Part shown: positions 34,141 to 43,252 of the stretch, in pieces
Position numbering within the stretch: the stretch's first letter is position 1
Layout: every line of letters begins with the position of its first letter
Source: Rhizobium sp. J15
Lineage (GTDB): Bacteria; Pseudomonadota; Alphaproteobacteria; Rhizobiales; Rhizobiaceae
Assembly: GCF_002531825.1 (NCBI RefSeq)
Contig: NZ_NWSX01000037.1
Span: 1-59,022, forward strand
Reading direction: 5' to 3'
Length of the DNA stretch: 59,022 nt
Notes under the pieces: generated by a model
Told to the model about the DNA's origin: nothing
Databases searched by the model: none
What the model saw: the letters and a program-made list of their open reading frames with translations, nothing else
Position numbers and translations under genes: made by a program

Positions 34141-34869
34141 ATGGTGCATATTATCGGCCACCGCGGTGGCCGCAATCTCTGGCCCGAAAACAGTCTTTCG
34201 GGCTTCCGCAAACTCGCGCAAATGCCGGTCGATGGCGTGGAGTTCGACATCCACCTGACGCGCTCGGGTGAAATGCTCGTCATTCACGACCCGACGCTCG
34301 AACGCACGACGGATGCGCGCGGCCCGGTCGCCGATCTTGGCCCCGGAAAACATCGTGAAATCAACCTCAAGGACAGCGACGGGGAGGTGATCCCCACCTT
34401 GGAAGAAGTGCTTGCCGTCTTCAAGAACACGCCGCTCGAGCTTCATATCGAACTGAAGACGCATGCCGATGGCACGCCCTACGAGGGGCTGGCCGCCAAG
34501 GCATTCGCCGCCGTCGAGCGGCTTGGTCTGACGGAGCGCTCGATCCTGACGAGCTTTCATCCCGATGTGCTTGCCGATATCCGCAGGGCCGCGCCCGGGA
34601 TTCGCACCCTGTCATCCTTCGACGCCAAGTCGGCCGAGCGCCTCGGCCTTGCGAGCGGCCTCAGCCTGATGAAGCAATGCTCGGATATCATCGCCGTCGA
34701 GAAGTCGCTGCTTCAGGCGCAGTGGGACGAGATCACCCGTCTCGTGCCGCTCGACCGGCTCGGCGCCTGGGTTCCGAACGAGACGAGCGATCTCGAATAC
34801 TGGCTCGCCAAACCGATCCGGCAGATCACCACGGACCGGCCGGATCTCGCCCTGCAGGCGCGGAGGTGA
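34141..34869 (+). CDS. Glycerophosphodiester phosphodiesterase (UgpQ-like)
   Basis: A 242-residue cytoplasmic enzyme of the GDPD TIM-barrel family. The catalytic set is visible in IIGHRGGRNLWPENSLSGFR (His, Arg and Glu) and GVEFDIHLTRSGEMLVIHDP (Glu, Asp and His). LELHIELKTH carries the next metal ligand, Glu. There is no signal peptide, so it acts on imported diesters. It lies 28 bp after the permease gene with AAGGAT upstream. Confidence 0.92.
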   Translation: MVHIIGHRGGRNLWPENSLSGFRKLAQMPVDGVEFDIHLTRSGEMLVIHDPTLERTTDARGPVADLGPGKHREINLKDSDGEVIPTLEEVLAVFKNTPLELHIELKTHADGTPYEGLAAKAFAAVERLGLTERSILTSFHPDVLADIRRAAPGIRTLSSFDAKSAERLGLASGLSLMKQCSDIIAVEKSLLQAQWDEITRLVPLDRLGAWVPNETSDLEYWLAKPIRQITTDRPDLALQARR

Positions 34870-34872
34870 GGC

Positions 34873-35589
34873 ATGCTCGATAACCGCATCGATCATCCCG
34901 GTACCCGAGGCGCCATGGACAGCATCGACCTCGTGATCTTCGATTGCGACGGCGTGCTGATTGACAGCGAGCCGATCGCCAGCCGTACGCTCGCGGAAAC
35001 GCTGCAAGGCGCGGGCATTGCGATCAGCGCGGCGGAGGCCCATGTCAAATTCACCGGCAATTCGGAAAGCGTCATCGCCGAAATGTGCCGGCTTGAATAC
35101 GGCATCGCCGACGTCGCCGCGCTGTTCGAGCAGTGGCATCGTCATCTGTTCGAGGAATTCGCCCGTTCGCTGACGCCGATTGCCGGCATTGCCGAGGTCG
35201 TCAACAGCCTCGACCGTCCGAAATGCGTCGCCTCGAACAGCACGATGCGGCGGCTGCGCAACAGCCTGGGCAAGCTCGATCTCTGGAGCGCCTTCGGCGA
35301 GAGCGTCTTCAGCGCCGAAGCCGTCTCGCGGCCGAAGCCGGCCCCCGATCTGCTGCTGCATTGCGCCGACCGCTTCCGGGCCCGTCCGGGCAGATGCGTC
35401 ATGATCGACGACAGCGTCCACGGCGTGGCGTCGGCACTCGCCGCAGGCATGACGGCCATCGGTTTCGTCGATCCGGCCGATCCGAGGCCCGGCCGCCGCG
35501 CGGTGCTCGATGCCGCCGGAGCCGCCGCCGTCGCGACAGGGGCAGGGGAACTGACCGCCATTCTGGAAAATGTCGGAGGCATGCTGTGA
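34873..35589 (+). CDS. HAD-family phosphatase or phosphomutase
   Basis: A 238-residue subfamily IA HAD hydrolase. Motif I is DLVIFDCDGVLIDSEPIASR (nucleophile Asp at about 22), motif II is KCVASNSTMRR, motif III is the Lys in SRPKPAPDLLL, and motif IV is CVMIDDSVHGVASALAAGMT. The ATG at 34873 is 3 bp after the phosphodiesterase stop and has GGAGG five bases upstream. It may remove phosphate from a product of the phosphodiesterase. The substrate is not shown. Confidence 0.88.
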   Translation: MLDNRIDHPGTRGAMDSIDLVIFDCDGVLIDSEPIASRTLAETLQGAGIAISAAEAHVKFTGNSESVIAEMCRLEYGIADVAALFEQWHRHLFEEFARSLTPIAGIAEVVNSLDRPKCVASNSTMRRLRNSLGKLDLWSAFGESVFSAEAVSRPKPAPDLLLHCADRFRARPGRCVMIDDSVHGVASALAAGMTAIGFVDPADPRPGRRAVLDAAGAAAVATGAGELTAILENVGGML

Positions 35590-35704
35590 CGGCGAGCTCG
35601 CCAGCGCGTGCTCACCTTGCCATGTCGCCGCGACCGCGTAATGTCAGCGTCCCCGGCCACGGCTGCCCATCAACCCGATCCCCGGCGATCTGAAACGAGA
35701 GACC

Positions 35705-37336
35705 ATGAGCGACACATCCCACACCCCGGAAGCCGGCGCCAAATACGTCATCGGCGTCGATGTCGGCACCGGCAGCGCCCGGGCGGGCCTGTTCGATATG
35801 GCCGGCAGCATGCTTGCCTCTGCCAAGCGCAATATCAGCCTGTTTCATGAGGCCGGTTCCATCGTCGAGCAGTCGAGCAGCGAGATCTGGCGCGCCGTTT
35901 GCGCCGCCGTGCGGGAGGTGGTTGCAGCAGCCGGCATCGATCGGGCTTCGGTGGTCGGGCTCGGATTCGACGCGACGTGCTCGCTCGTCGTCCTCGGCCA
36001 AGGCGGCAAGCCGCTGCCCGTCGGACCTTCGGAAGATCCGGACCGGGATATCATCGTGTGGATGGACCACCGGGCCGTCCCGCAGGCGGAGCGCATCAAT
36101 GCATTCGGGCATGACGTGCTGCGTTATGTCGGCGGCCGCATCTCGCCCGAGATGGAAACGCCGAAGCTTCTCTGGCTCCGGGAAAACCGTCCCGCCGTGT
36201 TCGATGCCGCCTGGCAATTCTTCGATCTTGCGGATTTCCTGACCTGGCGGGCGACCGGCGACCTGTCGCGCTCGACCTGCACGGTCACCTGCAAGTGGAC
36301 CTATCTCGCCCATGAGAAGCGCTGGGACGGCGGCTATTTCCACCAGATCGGCCTCGGCGTGCTGGCAGACGAAGGTTTTGCCCGCATCGGCACGTCCATC
36401 GTCGAGCCGGGGTCGGCGCTTGGCCAGGGACTGACCGCTGCGGCAGCCGATGAACTCGGCCTGGTCCCGGGCACGGCCGTCGCGGCCGGGCTGATCGATG
36501 CCCATGCCGGCGGCGTCGGAACCGTCGGCGCCGATCCGCAGGCCAATCTTGCCTATGTCTTCGGGACGTCCTCCTGCACGATGACCTCGACGGCGGAACC
36601 GTCTTTCGTTTCCGGCGTCTGGGGTCCTTACTATTCGGCGATGGTGCCGGGCCTCTGGCTGAACGAGGGCGGCCAGAGTGCCGCCGGCGCGGCGATCGAC
36701 CAGCTCCTCTCCTTCCATCCGGCGGCCGGCGAGGCGAGGGAGCTTGCGACGAGCGCGGGCACCGCGCTGCCGGTCCTGCTTGCCGACATGGCCGCCGGCA
36801 AGGCGGGCCGTGCTTCCGATGCGGTCAAGCTGGCGGCCGGGCTGCATGTCGTTCCCGAGTTCCTCGGCAATCGCGCGCCCTTTGCCGATCCGCATGCCCG
36901 GGCTGTTATCGCCGGTCTCGGCATGGAGCGGGATCTCGACAGCCTGGTTGCGCTCTACATCGCCGGGCTTTGCGGCATCGGCTACGGCCTCCGGCAGATC
37001 ATCGAAACGCAGGCCGAGGCGGGCGTCAGCGTCGAAAACATCGTCATCAGCGGCGGCGCCGGCCAGCACGATTTCGTGCGCCAGGTGCTCGCCGATGCGA
37101 GCGGCAAGCCGGTGGTCGCCACGAAGGCCGAAGAGCCGGTGCTGCTCGGCGCAGCGATCCTCGGCGCCGTCGCCGGCCGGCAATTTGCCGACGTGCGCGC
37201 GGCGATGGGCGAGCTCACCAGGGTGGAAACACGTTTTCAGCCGTCAGAGGGCGAGGTTTCCGATCTGCACCGCAGGCGTTACGAAGCCTTCAAGGAGCTG
37301 CAGACGCTGGCGCGCAAGCTTCGCAGCGATGGCTGA
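35705..37336 (+). CDS. FGGY-family carbohydrate kinase (ribulokinase-like)
   Basis: A 543-residue kinase. The first ATP-binding motif is YVIGVDVGTGSARAGLFDMA (residues 14-33). Others are VGLGFDATCSLVVLGQGG, WMDHRA, LIDAHAGGVGTVGADPQANL and the C-terminal IVISGGAGQHDFVRQVLADA with PVLLGAAILGAV. The WMDHRA and DAHAGG stretches resemble D-ribulokinase/AraB-like members. It is the last gene of the plus-strand operon and probably phosphorylates the polyol or ketose released upstream. Specificity is not shown. Confidence 0.9.
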   Translation: MSDTSHTPEAGAKYVIGVDVGTGSARAGLFDMAGSMLASAKRNISLFHEAGSIVEQSSSEIWRAVCAAVREVVAAAGIDRASVVGLGFDATCSLVVLGQGGKPLPVGPSEDPDRDIIVWMDHRAVPQAERINAFGHDVLRYVGGRISPEMETPKLLWLRENRPAVFDAAWQFFDLADFLTWRATGDLSRSTCTVTCKWTYLAHEKRWDGGYFHQIGLGVLADEGFARIGTSIVEPGSALGQGLTAAAADELGLVPGTAVAAGLIDAHAGGVGTVGADPQANLAYVFGTSSCTMTSTAEPSFVSGVWGPYYSAMVPGLWLNEGGQSAAGAAIDQLLSFHPAAGEARELATSAGTALPVLLADMAAGKAGRASDAVKLAAGLHVVPEFLGNRAPFADPHARAVIAGLGMERDLDSLVALYIAGLCGIGYGLRQIIETQAEAGVSVENIVISGGAGQHDFVRQVLADASGKPVVATKAEEPVLLGAAILGAVAGRQFADVRAAMGELTRVETRFQPSEGEVSDLHRRRYEAFKELQTLARKLRSDG

Positions 37337-37351
37337 CATGGCTGCGCGAGG

Positions 37352-37807
37352 CTAATTGTTGATGGCGATGATCGCCCAATGGCTCTCGTCGCAGGCGTTG
37401 TCGTCGCAGACCGCGCCCATCCAGACGGCGCCGTTGGCGAGCATGACGCCCTCGCTGCTGACGAAGAGATCCTGATATTGCTGGCGGCCGACGGCGCGGC
37501 GGGTCTCCGGCGTCACCAGATCGTCGAAATTCTCGACGAAATCCTCGGCGTTCTCGACATCGTAGGTCTCGCCATTGGCCTTCACGCTCAGCGGATATTC
37601 GGCAAGGCCGGCAATGGTCTCGGCATCGCCGGAGCGCATGGCGAGAACGAGCTGGCGCAGCGGCCGGTCGAAGCCCGCGGCATCGCCGTGCAATTCCTCG
37701 ATGCGGTCATAGACCTCGCTATCCTGCGCGGCGGCGCGGCCGGTGAAGGGCGTCGCTGCCAGGAGCATCGCTCCGGCCAGGAGAAGGGCAGCAGACAGAC
37801 GCGGCAT
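37352..37807 (-). CDS. Periplasmic hypothetical protein
   Basis: A 151-residue protein with a Sec signal peptide (LSAALLLAGAMLLAATPFTG, then AAAQ). The mature part contains two cysteines in MGAVCDDNACDESHWAIIAI near the C-terminus, which could form a disulfide. The ATG at 37807 has GGGAG upstream. I do not recognise the family. It ends 15 bp from the convergent kinase gene. Confidence 0.75.
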   Translation of the reverse strand: MPRLSAALLLAGAMLLAATPFTGRAAAQDSEVYDRIEELHGDAAGFDRPLRQLVLAMRSGDAETIAGLAEYPLSVKANGETYDVENAEDFVENFDDLVTPETRRAVGRQQYQDLFVSSEGVMLANGAVWMGAVCDDNACDESHWAIIAINN

Positions 37808-37961
37808 GGAAGGCTCCCGGCAAATGACGTTCGACAAGCATTATGCAATCGCCATCAGTGTCCGCCTATCCAATTCTGGTGCTGCGCCCGCCTTTCCCGT
37901 ATAAAAATCTGCCGGGCCCGGCTTGACGGCCCGATCGGTTTGCCGCATAAAGCTCACGAAC

Positions 37962-37977
37962 CGTACCGTACGGTACG
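37962..37977. promoter_or_regulatory. Perfect 16-bp TetR operator palindrome
   Basis: CGTACCGTACGGTACG is a perfect palindrome ending 3 bp before the TetR start. TTGACG (37923-37928) and CATAAA (37946-37951), 17 bp apart, form a plausible promoter just upstream. A bound repressor would cover the transcription start and ribosome binding region. Confidence 0.65.
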
Positions 37978-37980
37978 TAT

Positions 37981-38646
37981 ATGGGAGCCGTGACCGTGTC
38001 CGTCGATGCCGTAGAGTCGAGCGAATTTTCGCCGCGCCAGAACGCCGTTCTGGAGCAGGCGCTGCGGCTGCTCGTCGATGGCGGCGAGAAGGCGCTGACG
38101 ACCTCGGGGGTGGCGCGCGCTGCCAATTGCTCCAAGGAAAGCCTCTACAAGTGGTTCGGCGACCGCGACGGACTGCTGTCTGCGATGATCGCCTATCAGG
38201 CGAGCAAGGTGCGCACCTTCGAGCGCAACGGCGAGCGGCTGACGGCGGCGAGCCTGCACGACCATGTGGTCATCTTCGCGCGCGACCTGCTCGAGGTGCT
38301 GGCCGGCGATGTCTCGCTGGCGCTGAACCGGCTGGCGATCGGCCAGTCCCATCGCGACGGTTCGAAGCTCGGAAAGCTTCTGCTGGAGCGCGGCCGCCGC
38401 CAGATCGACCGGCGCGCCATGGCGCTGATCGATGCCGGCAAGAGGGCGGGGCTGCTGCGCTTTGCCGATGCCGACGAGGCCTATCATACGCTTTACGGTC
38501 TTGTCGTTTCCGACCTGCATGTGCGCATGCTGCTCGGGGAGCCCGGCCTCAAGGATACCGCGCGCCAGGCGGAGAAGGCGGTGACCGCCTTCCTCCGGCT
38601 CTACGGCACGGAAAAGGTACTGGCGGAGATGCCGGCTCTCGGCTGA
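37981..38646 (+). CDS. TetR-family regulator upstream of ilvC
   Basis: A 221-residue protein. The helix-turn-helix is at about 20-65 (VLEQALRLLVDGGEKALTTS, then VARAANCSKESLYKWFGDRD). The C-terminal AefR-like domain covers about 80-215. It probably represses itself through the palindrome at 37962-37977. ilvC starts 50 bp downstream on the same strand, so read-through could tie ilvC to this regulator. The ligand is unknown. Confidence 0.88.
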   Translation: MGAVTVSVDAVESSEFSPRQNAVLEQALRLLVDGGEKALTTSGVARAANCSKESLYKWFGDRDGLLSAMIAYQASKVRTFERNGERLTAASLHDHVVIFARDLLEVLAGDVSLALNRLAIGQSHRDGSKLGKLLLERGRRQIDRRAMALIDAGKRAGLLRFADADEAYHTLYGLVVSDLHVRMLLGEPGLKDTARQAEKAVTAFLRLYGTEKVLAEMPALG

Positions 38647-38696
38647 TTTCGCCTTAATGACAGTCAACAGGACAAGCACAAGGGAAGGAACTTCAA

Positions 38697-39716
38697 ATGC
38701 GCGTCTATTACGATCGTGATGCCGATCTCAACCTCATCAAGGCCAAGAAGGTCGCCGTCATCGGCTACGGCTCGCAGGGCCGCGCCCATGCGCTGAACCT
38801 CAAGGACAGCGGCGCCCAGAACCTCGTCATCGCTCTCAAGGCCGGTTCGCCCACCGTCAAGAAGGCCGAAGCCGACGGCTTCAAGGTCATGACCGTTGCC
38901 GAAGCCGCCGGATGGGCCGACCTGATGATGATGGCGACGCCGGACGAGCTGCAGGCCGACATCTACAAGGCCGACATCGCTCCGAACATCCGCGATGGCG
39001 CTGCGATCGCTTTCGCCCACGGCCTCAACGTTCACTTCGGCCTGATCGAGCCGAAGGCTTCGGTCGACGTCGTCATGATCGCGCCGAAGGGCCCGGGCCA
39101 CACGGTTCGCGGCGAATACCAGAAGGGCGGCGGCGTTCCCTGCCTCGTTGCCGTTCATCAGAACGCTTCCGGCAACGCCCTTGAACTCGCTCTCTCCTAC
39201 GCCTGCGGCGTCGGCGGCGGCCGTTCGGGCATCATCGAAACCAACTTCCGCGAAGAGTGCGAAACCGACCTCTTCGGCGAACAGGTCGTTCTCTGCGGCG
39301 GTCTCGTCGAGCTCATCCGCGCCGGTTTCGAAACGCTCACCGAAGCCGGTTACGCGCCCGAAATGGCCTATTTCGAGTGCCTGCACGAAGTGAAGCTGAT
39401 CGTCGACCTGATCTATGAAGGCGGCATCGCCAACATGAATTACTCGATCTCCAACACGGCCGAGTGGGGCGAATACGTCACCGGTCCGCGCATCATCACC
39501 GAAGAAACCAAGGCCGAGATGAAGCGCGTCCTCAAGGACATCCAGACCGGCAAGTTCACCTCCGAGTGGATGCAGGAATACCGCTCCGGTGCCGCCCGCT
39601 TCAAGGGCATCCGCCGCAACAACGACAGCCACCAGATCGAGGAAGTCGGCGCCAAGCTGCGCGGCATGATGCCCTGGATCGGCAAGAACAAGCTGGTCGA
39701 CAAGAGCGTGAACTAA
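38697..39716 (+). CDS. ilvC: Ketol-acid reductoisomerase, class I
   Basis: Converts acetolactate and acetohydroxybutyrate to dihydroxy acids, the second shared step of valine, leucine and isoleucine synthesis. The NADPH loop is [20 protein letters not shown] (residues 20-39). Metal-binding and catalytic segments are [40 protein letters not shown] and [20 protein letters not shown]. Its 339 residues fit class I. GGAAGGAAC precedes the ATG, and a strong terminator follows. Confidence 0.98.
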
Positions 39717-39739
39717 GCGATTTCGCTGATATTGAACGG

Positions 39740-39773
39740 GAGGCCGGGGTGAAAGCTCCGGCCTCTTTTTTTT
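39740..39773 (+). terminator. Rho-independent terminator of ilvC
   Basis: GAGGCCGG (39740-39747) pairs with CCGGCCTC (39758-39765) with further G/C pairing at the loop, followed by eight Ts (39766-39773). It lies 24 bp after the ilvC stop. Confidence 0.95.
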
Positions 39774-39791
39774 GCTTCGCTCTTTTACTCA

Positions 39792-39869
39792 ACGTCATCC
39801 TCGGCCTTGTGCCGAGGATCTGCTGCCCTACCGAACGGGGGCAGATGCTCGGGACAAGCCCGAGCATGA
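39792..39869. repeat. RIME-like intergenic mosaic element, copy B
   Basis: A 78-bp two-hairpin element, inverted relative to copy A at 17038-17115 and identical at 74 of 78 positions. It sits between the ilvC terminator and the convergent MYG1 gene. Confidence 0.8.
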
Positions 39870-39938
39870 AGGCGGGTTGGTGGGCCAACCTGCCAGCAAT
39901 CCGATGTGGGGCTGCGGCGTCTGCAGCAATCAGACCTT

Positions 39939-40856
39939 TCAGCCGGAAACAGCCTCCTCGACCGCAAGCTCGGCCATGGCGAGGGCTGCCTCGCGGGTCT
40001 TGGCGGCGGCGATGAAGCGGCCGTTGTGGCAGAAGCTGGCGCCGGGCACGCCGCAGACGGCCTCCAGCTCGCCATTGGTCAGGCCGGCCCAGGCGGCGGG
40101 CAGATCGGCTCTCAGTTCGAAGCCTTCGTCGGCGCGGCGGATGCCGGTCACGCACCAGTCCTTTTCGCGCGGGTGGACGACGAAGAGCAGGTGATCGGCG
40201 CCTGCCTTCACGATCGCAGGGCGAAAGGGCATGCCCATCGGCAATTCGAGAACGCGGCGCTCGCCGGTATTGCGGATGGCCTGATGCACGATGGCCTCTG
40301 CCCGCAATTTTGCGGCGCTCTGGGCGATCTTCGCCTCGACGAAGCTGCGGGCGACGGCAAGTGCGGCGTGGAAAGCGCGGCCGTCGGCCTCGGGATCGCG
40401 ATCGTCGAAAACCGGTTTCAAGGTTTCCAGCAGGGCGGGCAGGGTGAGCCCGGCGAGCGGCCCGGAGGGGCTGAGCGCGCCATTGTCCGTCAGGTCGACC
40501 GGCAAGACGAAGCTCGCATCGAAGGAGGCGTGGAGTTCGGCGACATGCTCTTCGGGAATGCCGGCGGCGGCGAGATAATCATGGCCGTAATGCTTCCAGA
40601 TCAGTCCGAAGGAGCTGAAGGGCTGGCCATCTCTACGCAACGGCGCGCCACGCTGATGATGATCGAAAATCCCAGCCTCGGCGTCATAGGCGCCGCCGAC
40701 ATCGTAGATGATGCGGTTTGGCCCCGGCGTGATCCATTCCGGTGCGCGGCTGCGGACGATGCGCGCCTGCGGGAACAGCCGGGTCAGGATGACGCTCGAC
40801 AGCAGTTCGTCGGCATGGAAGCCACCGGAATGGGTGACGAGGAAATCTGGGATCAT
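39939..40856 (-). CDS. MYG1-family protein (UPF0160)
   Basis: A 305-residue protein of the conserved MYG1 family. The N-terminus THSGGFHADELLSSVILTRL carries the His and Asp metal-ligand motif. IIYDVGGAYDAEAGIFDHHQ provides the Asp and His-His of the DHH-like site. The family is a metal-dependent phosphoesterase/exonuclease group; eukaryotic MYG1 is an RNA exonuclease. The bacterial role is unsettled. It stands alone, convergent with ilvC. Confidence 0.9.
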   Translation of the reverse strand: MIPDFLVTHSGGFHADELLSSVILTRLFPQARIVRSRAPEWITPGPNRIIYDVGGAYDAEAGIFDHHQRGAPLRRDGQPFSSFGLIWKHYGHDYLAAAGIPEEHVAELHASFDASFVLPVDLTDNGALSPSGPLAGLTLPALLETLKPVFDDRDPEADGRAFHAALAVARSFVEAKIAQSAAKLRAEAIVHQAIRNTGERRVLELPMGMPFRPAIVKAGADHLLFVVHPREKDWCVTGIRRADEGFELRADLPAAWAGLTNGELEAVCGVPGASFCHNGRFIAAAKTREAALAMAELAVEEAVSG

Positions 40857-41085
40857 GGAAGCCGTGGCCTTGTCGTTTGCGGAGGAACCCGCCTGAGTTT
40901 TGCCTGAAATAGCCGTTGCCGGAAATCATCTCAACCCATCATTCGCGCATCGAGGTGCTGCCCGGATGCCTGCGATCGGCAGAAGGCGGGCGTGCTTTAC
41001 GAATTTGTATAGTTCGGGCGAAGTCCCCGTGAGTTTTCGGGCGCAGCTTGGTGCCGTCGTCACATCCAAGTCGAGGCCAGCTCTC

Positions 41086-41931
41086 ATGAACATGCGCGCC
41101 GCAACCGCCGCCATCGCCACGGCAGTCCATCCGGTCAGCCTGCGGATCAATACCTATCTCATCAATCTCGACCGGGCGGAGCTTCGCCGGTTTCGCATGG
41201 AGCGCCTGCTGTCGGAGATCGGCATAGGCTTCGAGCGCGTGGCGGCCGTCGACGGCGTTGGCATATCCCTGCCGCGCCGCGATTTCGACGGGCAGTCCTA
41301 TCTGCGCCGGCATGGCCGCAGGCCGAATCCTTTCGAGATCGGCTGCTATCTGAGCCATGTCGAGTGTGCCAGGCGCTTCCTTGCCGGCAACGGCGAATTC
41401 GCTCTCATTCTCGAAGACGATCTCGATTTCGACGACGACTTCGCCGAGGTGCTCGCCGCCGCGCTCGATCATCACGCATCCTGGGATATCCTGCGGCTTT
41501 CGACAGTGAGTACGGGCCGCAAGCACAGGGTGGAGCCGCTGACGGCATCCCGCTCGCTTGCGATCGCGCTCACCCGCGAGAAGGGTTCGGGCGCCTATCT
41601 GATCAATCGCAAGGCCGCCGGCTGGATTGCCGATAGGCTGGTTCCGATGCGGCTGCCCTATGATCTCGCGTTCGATCTGGAATTCGACGAGGGGCTGCAG
41701 GCTTGTTTCGTCGATCCCGTTCCGGTCAGCCAGCGGGCCGATCGGCATTCCCAGATACAGGCGGGGCTCTCGACCTACCGGCTTGGCCGCCGCCGGCCGT
41801 GGAGCGTCCTACCGTATCGCACGGCGGCGGAAGTGCGCCGGTTCGCGGCGCGTTTCATCAGGCTTGCGGCGCTGCGGATGCGAGGCTGGAAAGATGGGCC
41901 GGCGGCAGCGGGAAGCCTATCGAAACGGTGA
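41086..41931 (+). CDS. Glycosyltransferase family 25 (LPS-type)
   Basis: A 281-residue enzyme. Family landmarks are INTYLINLDRAELRRFRMER (about 21-40), the block FEIGCYLSHVECARRFLAGN, and the metal-binding FALILEDDLDFDDDF. KGSGAYLINRKAAGWI is also typical of LPS beta-1,4-galactosyltransferase relatives. The ATG at 41086 has GAGG 9 bases upstream. Its 3' end overlaps the convergent histidine kinase gene by 74 bp. It probably decorates surface polysaccharide; the acceptor is unknown. Confidence 0.86.
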   Translation: MNMRAATAAIATAVHPVSLRINTYLINLDRAELRRFRMERLLSEIGIGFERVAAVDGVGISLPRRDFDGQSYLRRHGRRPNPFEIGCYLSHVECARRFLAGNGEFALILEDDLDFDDDFAEVLAAALDHHASWDILRLSTVSTGRKHRVEPLTASRSLAIALTREKGSGAYLINRKAAGWIADRLVPMRLPYDLAFDLEFDEGLQACFVDPVPVSQRADRHSQIQAGLSTYRLGRRRPWSVLPYRTAAEVRRFAARFIRLAALRMRGWKDGPAAAGSLSKR

Positions 41932-43252
41932 GGCCGGGATGGTTGTCGCCCATGGCGATCTCCGCCGAATGCAGGTCGGCAACCGCCTTGACCAGGCTGA
42001 GGCCAAGGCCGCTTCCCTCAGTCGTGCGGCTCTTGTCGAGGCGGTAGAGACGGCGGAACACCTTGTCCCGCTCCTCGGCGGGAATGCCCGGCCCGCTGTC
42101 GGCGACCGCCAATATGGCGCGATCGTCCTGTCGCCGCAGCGACAGCGTGATGACAGTTCCGCCGGGGCAGTGGTTGATGGCGTTCTCCACCAGATTGGCG
42201 ATCATCTGCGTCAGCAGATCCCGGTCGCCCCAGACGAGCGCCGAGCAGCGCTCGGCGATTGCGAGGGACTGGCCGGCGTCTTCGGCTACGTCGGCATAGA
42301 CCTCGGAAATGACGGCCAGCACGTCATCGATGTCGGTCGCCTGGAAACGCTCCTTGCGGGCGCCGGCCTCGATCTGGGAAATGCGCAGGAGTGCCGCGAA
42401 GGTGGTGTTGATCCGGTCGCTCTCGCTTCTCGCCTCATCGAGAAGAGCCGAAACGTCGAGCTGCCGGTCGTTTCGCGCCACGGCGGCGTCCAGCGTCAGG
42501 CGCAGCCTGTTGAGAGGCGTCTTGAGATCGTGGGCGATATCGGCGCTCACCTGCCGCATGCTCTCGACCAGTGTCTGCAGCCGTTCCAGGGCCGCATTGA
42601 TCTGGATGGCCACCGTGTCGAGATCGTCGCCGTTTCCGGTGATCGGAATGCGGGCCTGCAGCGCGCCATGGGCGACGTCGTTCATGGTGTTGGCAACCCT
42701 GTCCAGTCTCGCCTGGGCGCGAAACGCCAGGAAGACGCCGCCGACGATGGCGGTCGCCACGGCAATCGCGGCAGCCCATTCGAAGCTGACGAGCACGATC
42801 CGCAGCATTTCGTCGACATCGTTGAAGTTTTCGGCGACCACCAGCGTATAGGGGCCGATCGCCGAGACCTGCATACGGTAGCGTTCGTGCCCCTTCAGCC
42901 CGACGTCACGCGAGGTGACGGTATAGACGCCGTTCGGGATTCGGGGTGCGGCGAAATTGCCGGCCAGTTTGCGCCCGCCCGCATCCATCAGCGAGTAGAG
43001 CCCGTCGGAGGTCGATTGGAAGCTCGCATAATTGTTCAGCGTGTTGATCAGATCCTCGGTATCGTGCGGCTGGTAGGCCGAGGCGATCAGCGAATTCATC
43101 TCGTGGAGCGATTGTTCCAGGTCGCGCTCGAGGCCGGCGCGCAGCATGTGGTACATGATCGCGCCGCTGAAGATGAAGGTGGCGACGAAGAGGACGCCGA
43201 AAGTGACGGCAAGCCGGAACGGCGTGCTCCGGCGCAGCTTAGCGAGGCGCAT
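41858..43252 (-). CDS. Sensor histidine kinase
   Basis: A 464-residue membrane kinase. Transmembrane helix 1 is at about 13-37, a periplasmic sensor domain at about 38-151, helix 2 at about 152-176, and HAMP at about 177-229. The phosphoacceptor is His241 in SADIAHDLKTPLNRLRLTLD. The ATP-binding domain shows NLVENAINHCPGG, VADSGPGIP and EGSGLGLSLVKAVADLH. Its start overlaps the response-regulator gene by 14 bp. The signal is unknown. Confidence 0.93.
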   Translation of the reverse strand: MRLAKLRRSTPFRLAVTFGVLFVATFIFSGAIMYHMLRAGLERDLEQSLHEMNSLIASAYQPHDTEDLINTLNNYASFQSTSDGLYSLMDAGGRKLAGNFAAPRIPNGVYTVTSRDVGLKGHERYRMQVSAIGPYTLVVAENFNDVDEMLRIVLVSFEWAAAIAVATAIVGGVFLAFRAQARLDRVANTMNDVAHGALQARIPITGNGDDLDTVAIQINAALERLQTLVESMRQVSADIAHDLKTPLNRLRLTLDAAVARNDRQLDVSALLDEARSESDRINTTFAALLRISQIEAGARKERFQATDIDDVLAVISEVYADVAEDAGQSLAIAERCSALVWGDRDLLTQMIANLVENAINHCPGGTVITLSLRRQDDRAILAVADSGPGIPAEERDKVFRRLYRLDKSRTTEGSGLGLSLVKAVADLHSAEIAMGDNHPGLTVSIGFPLPPAHLSSLASAAPQA

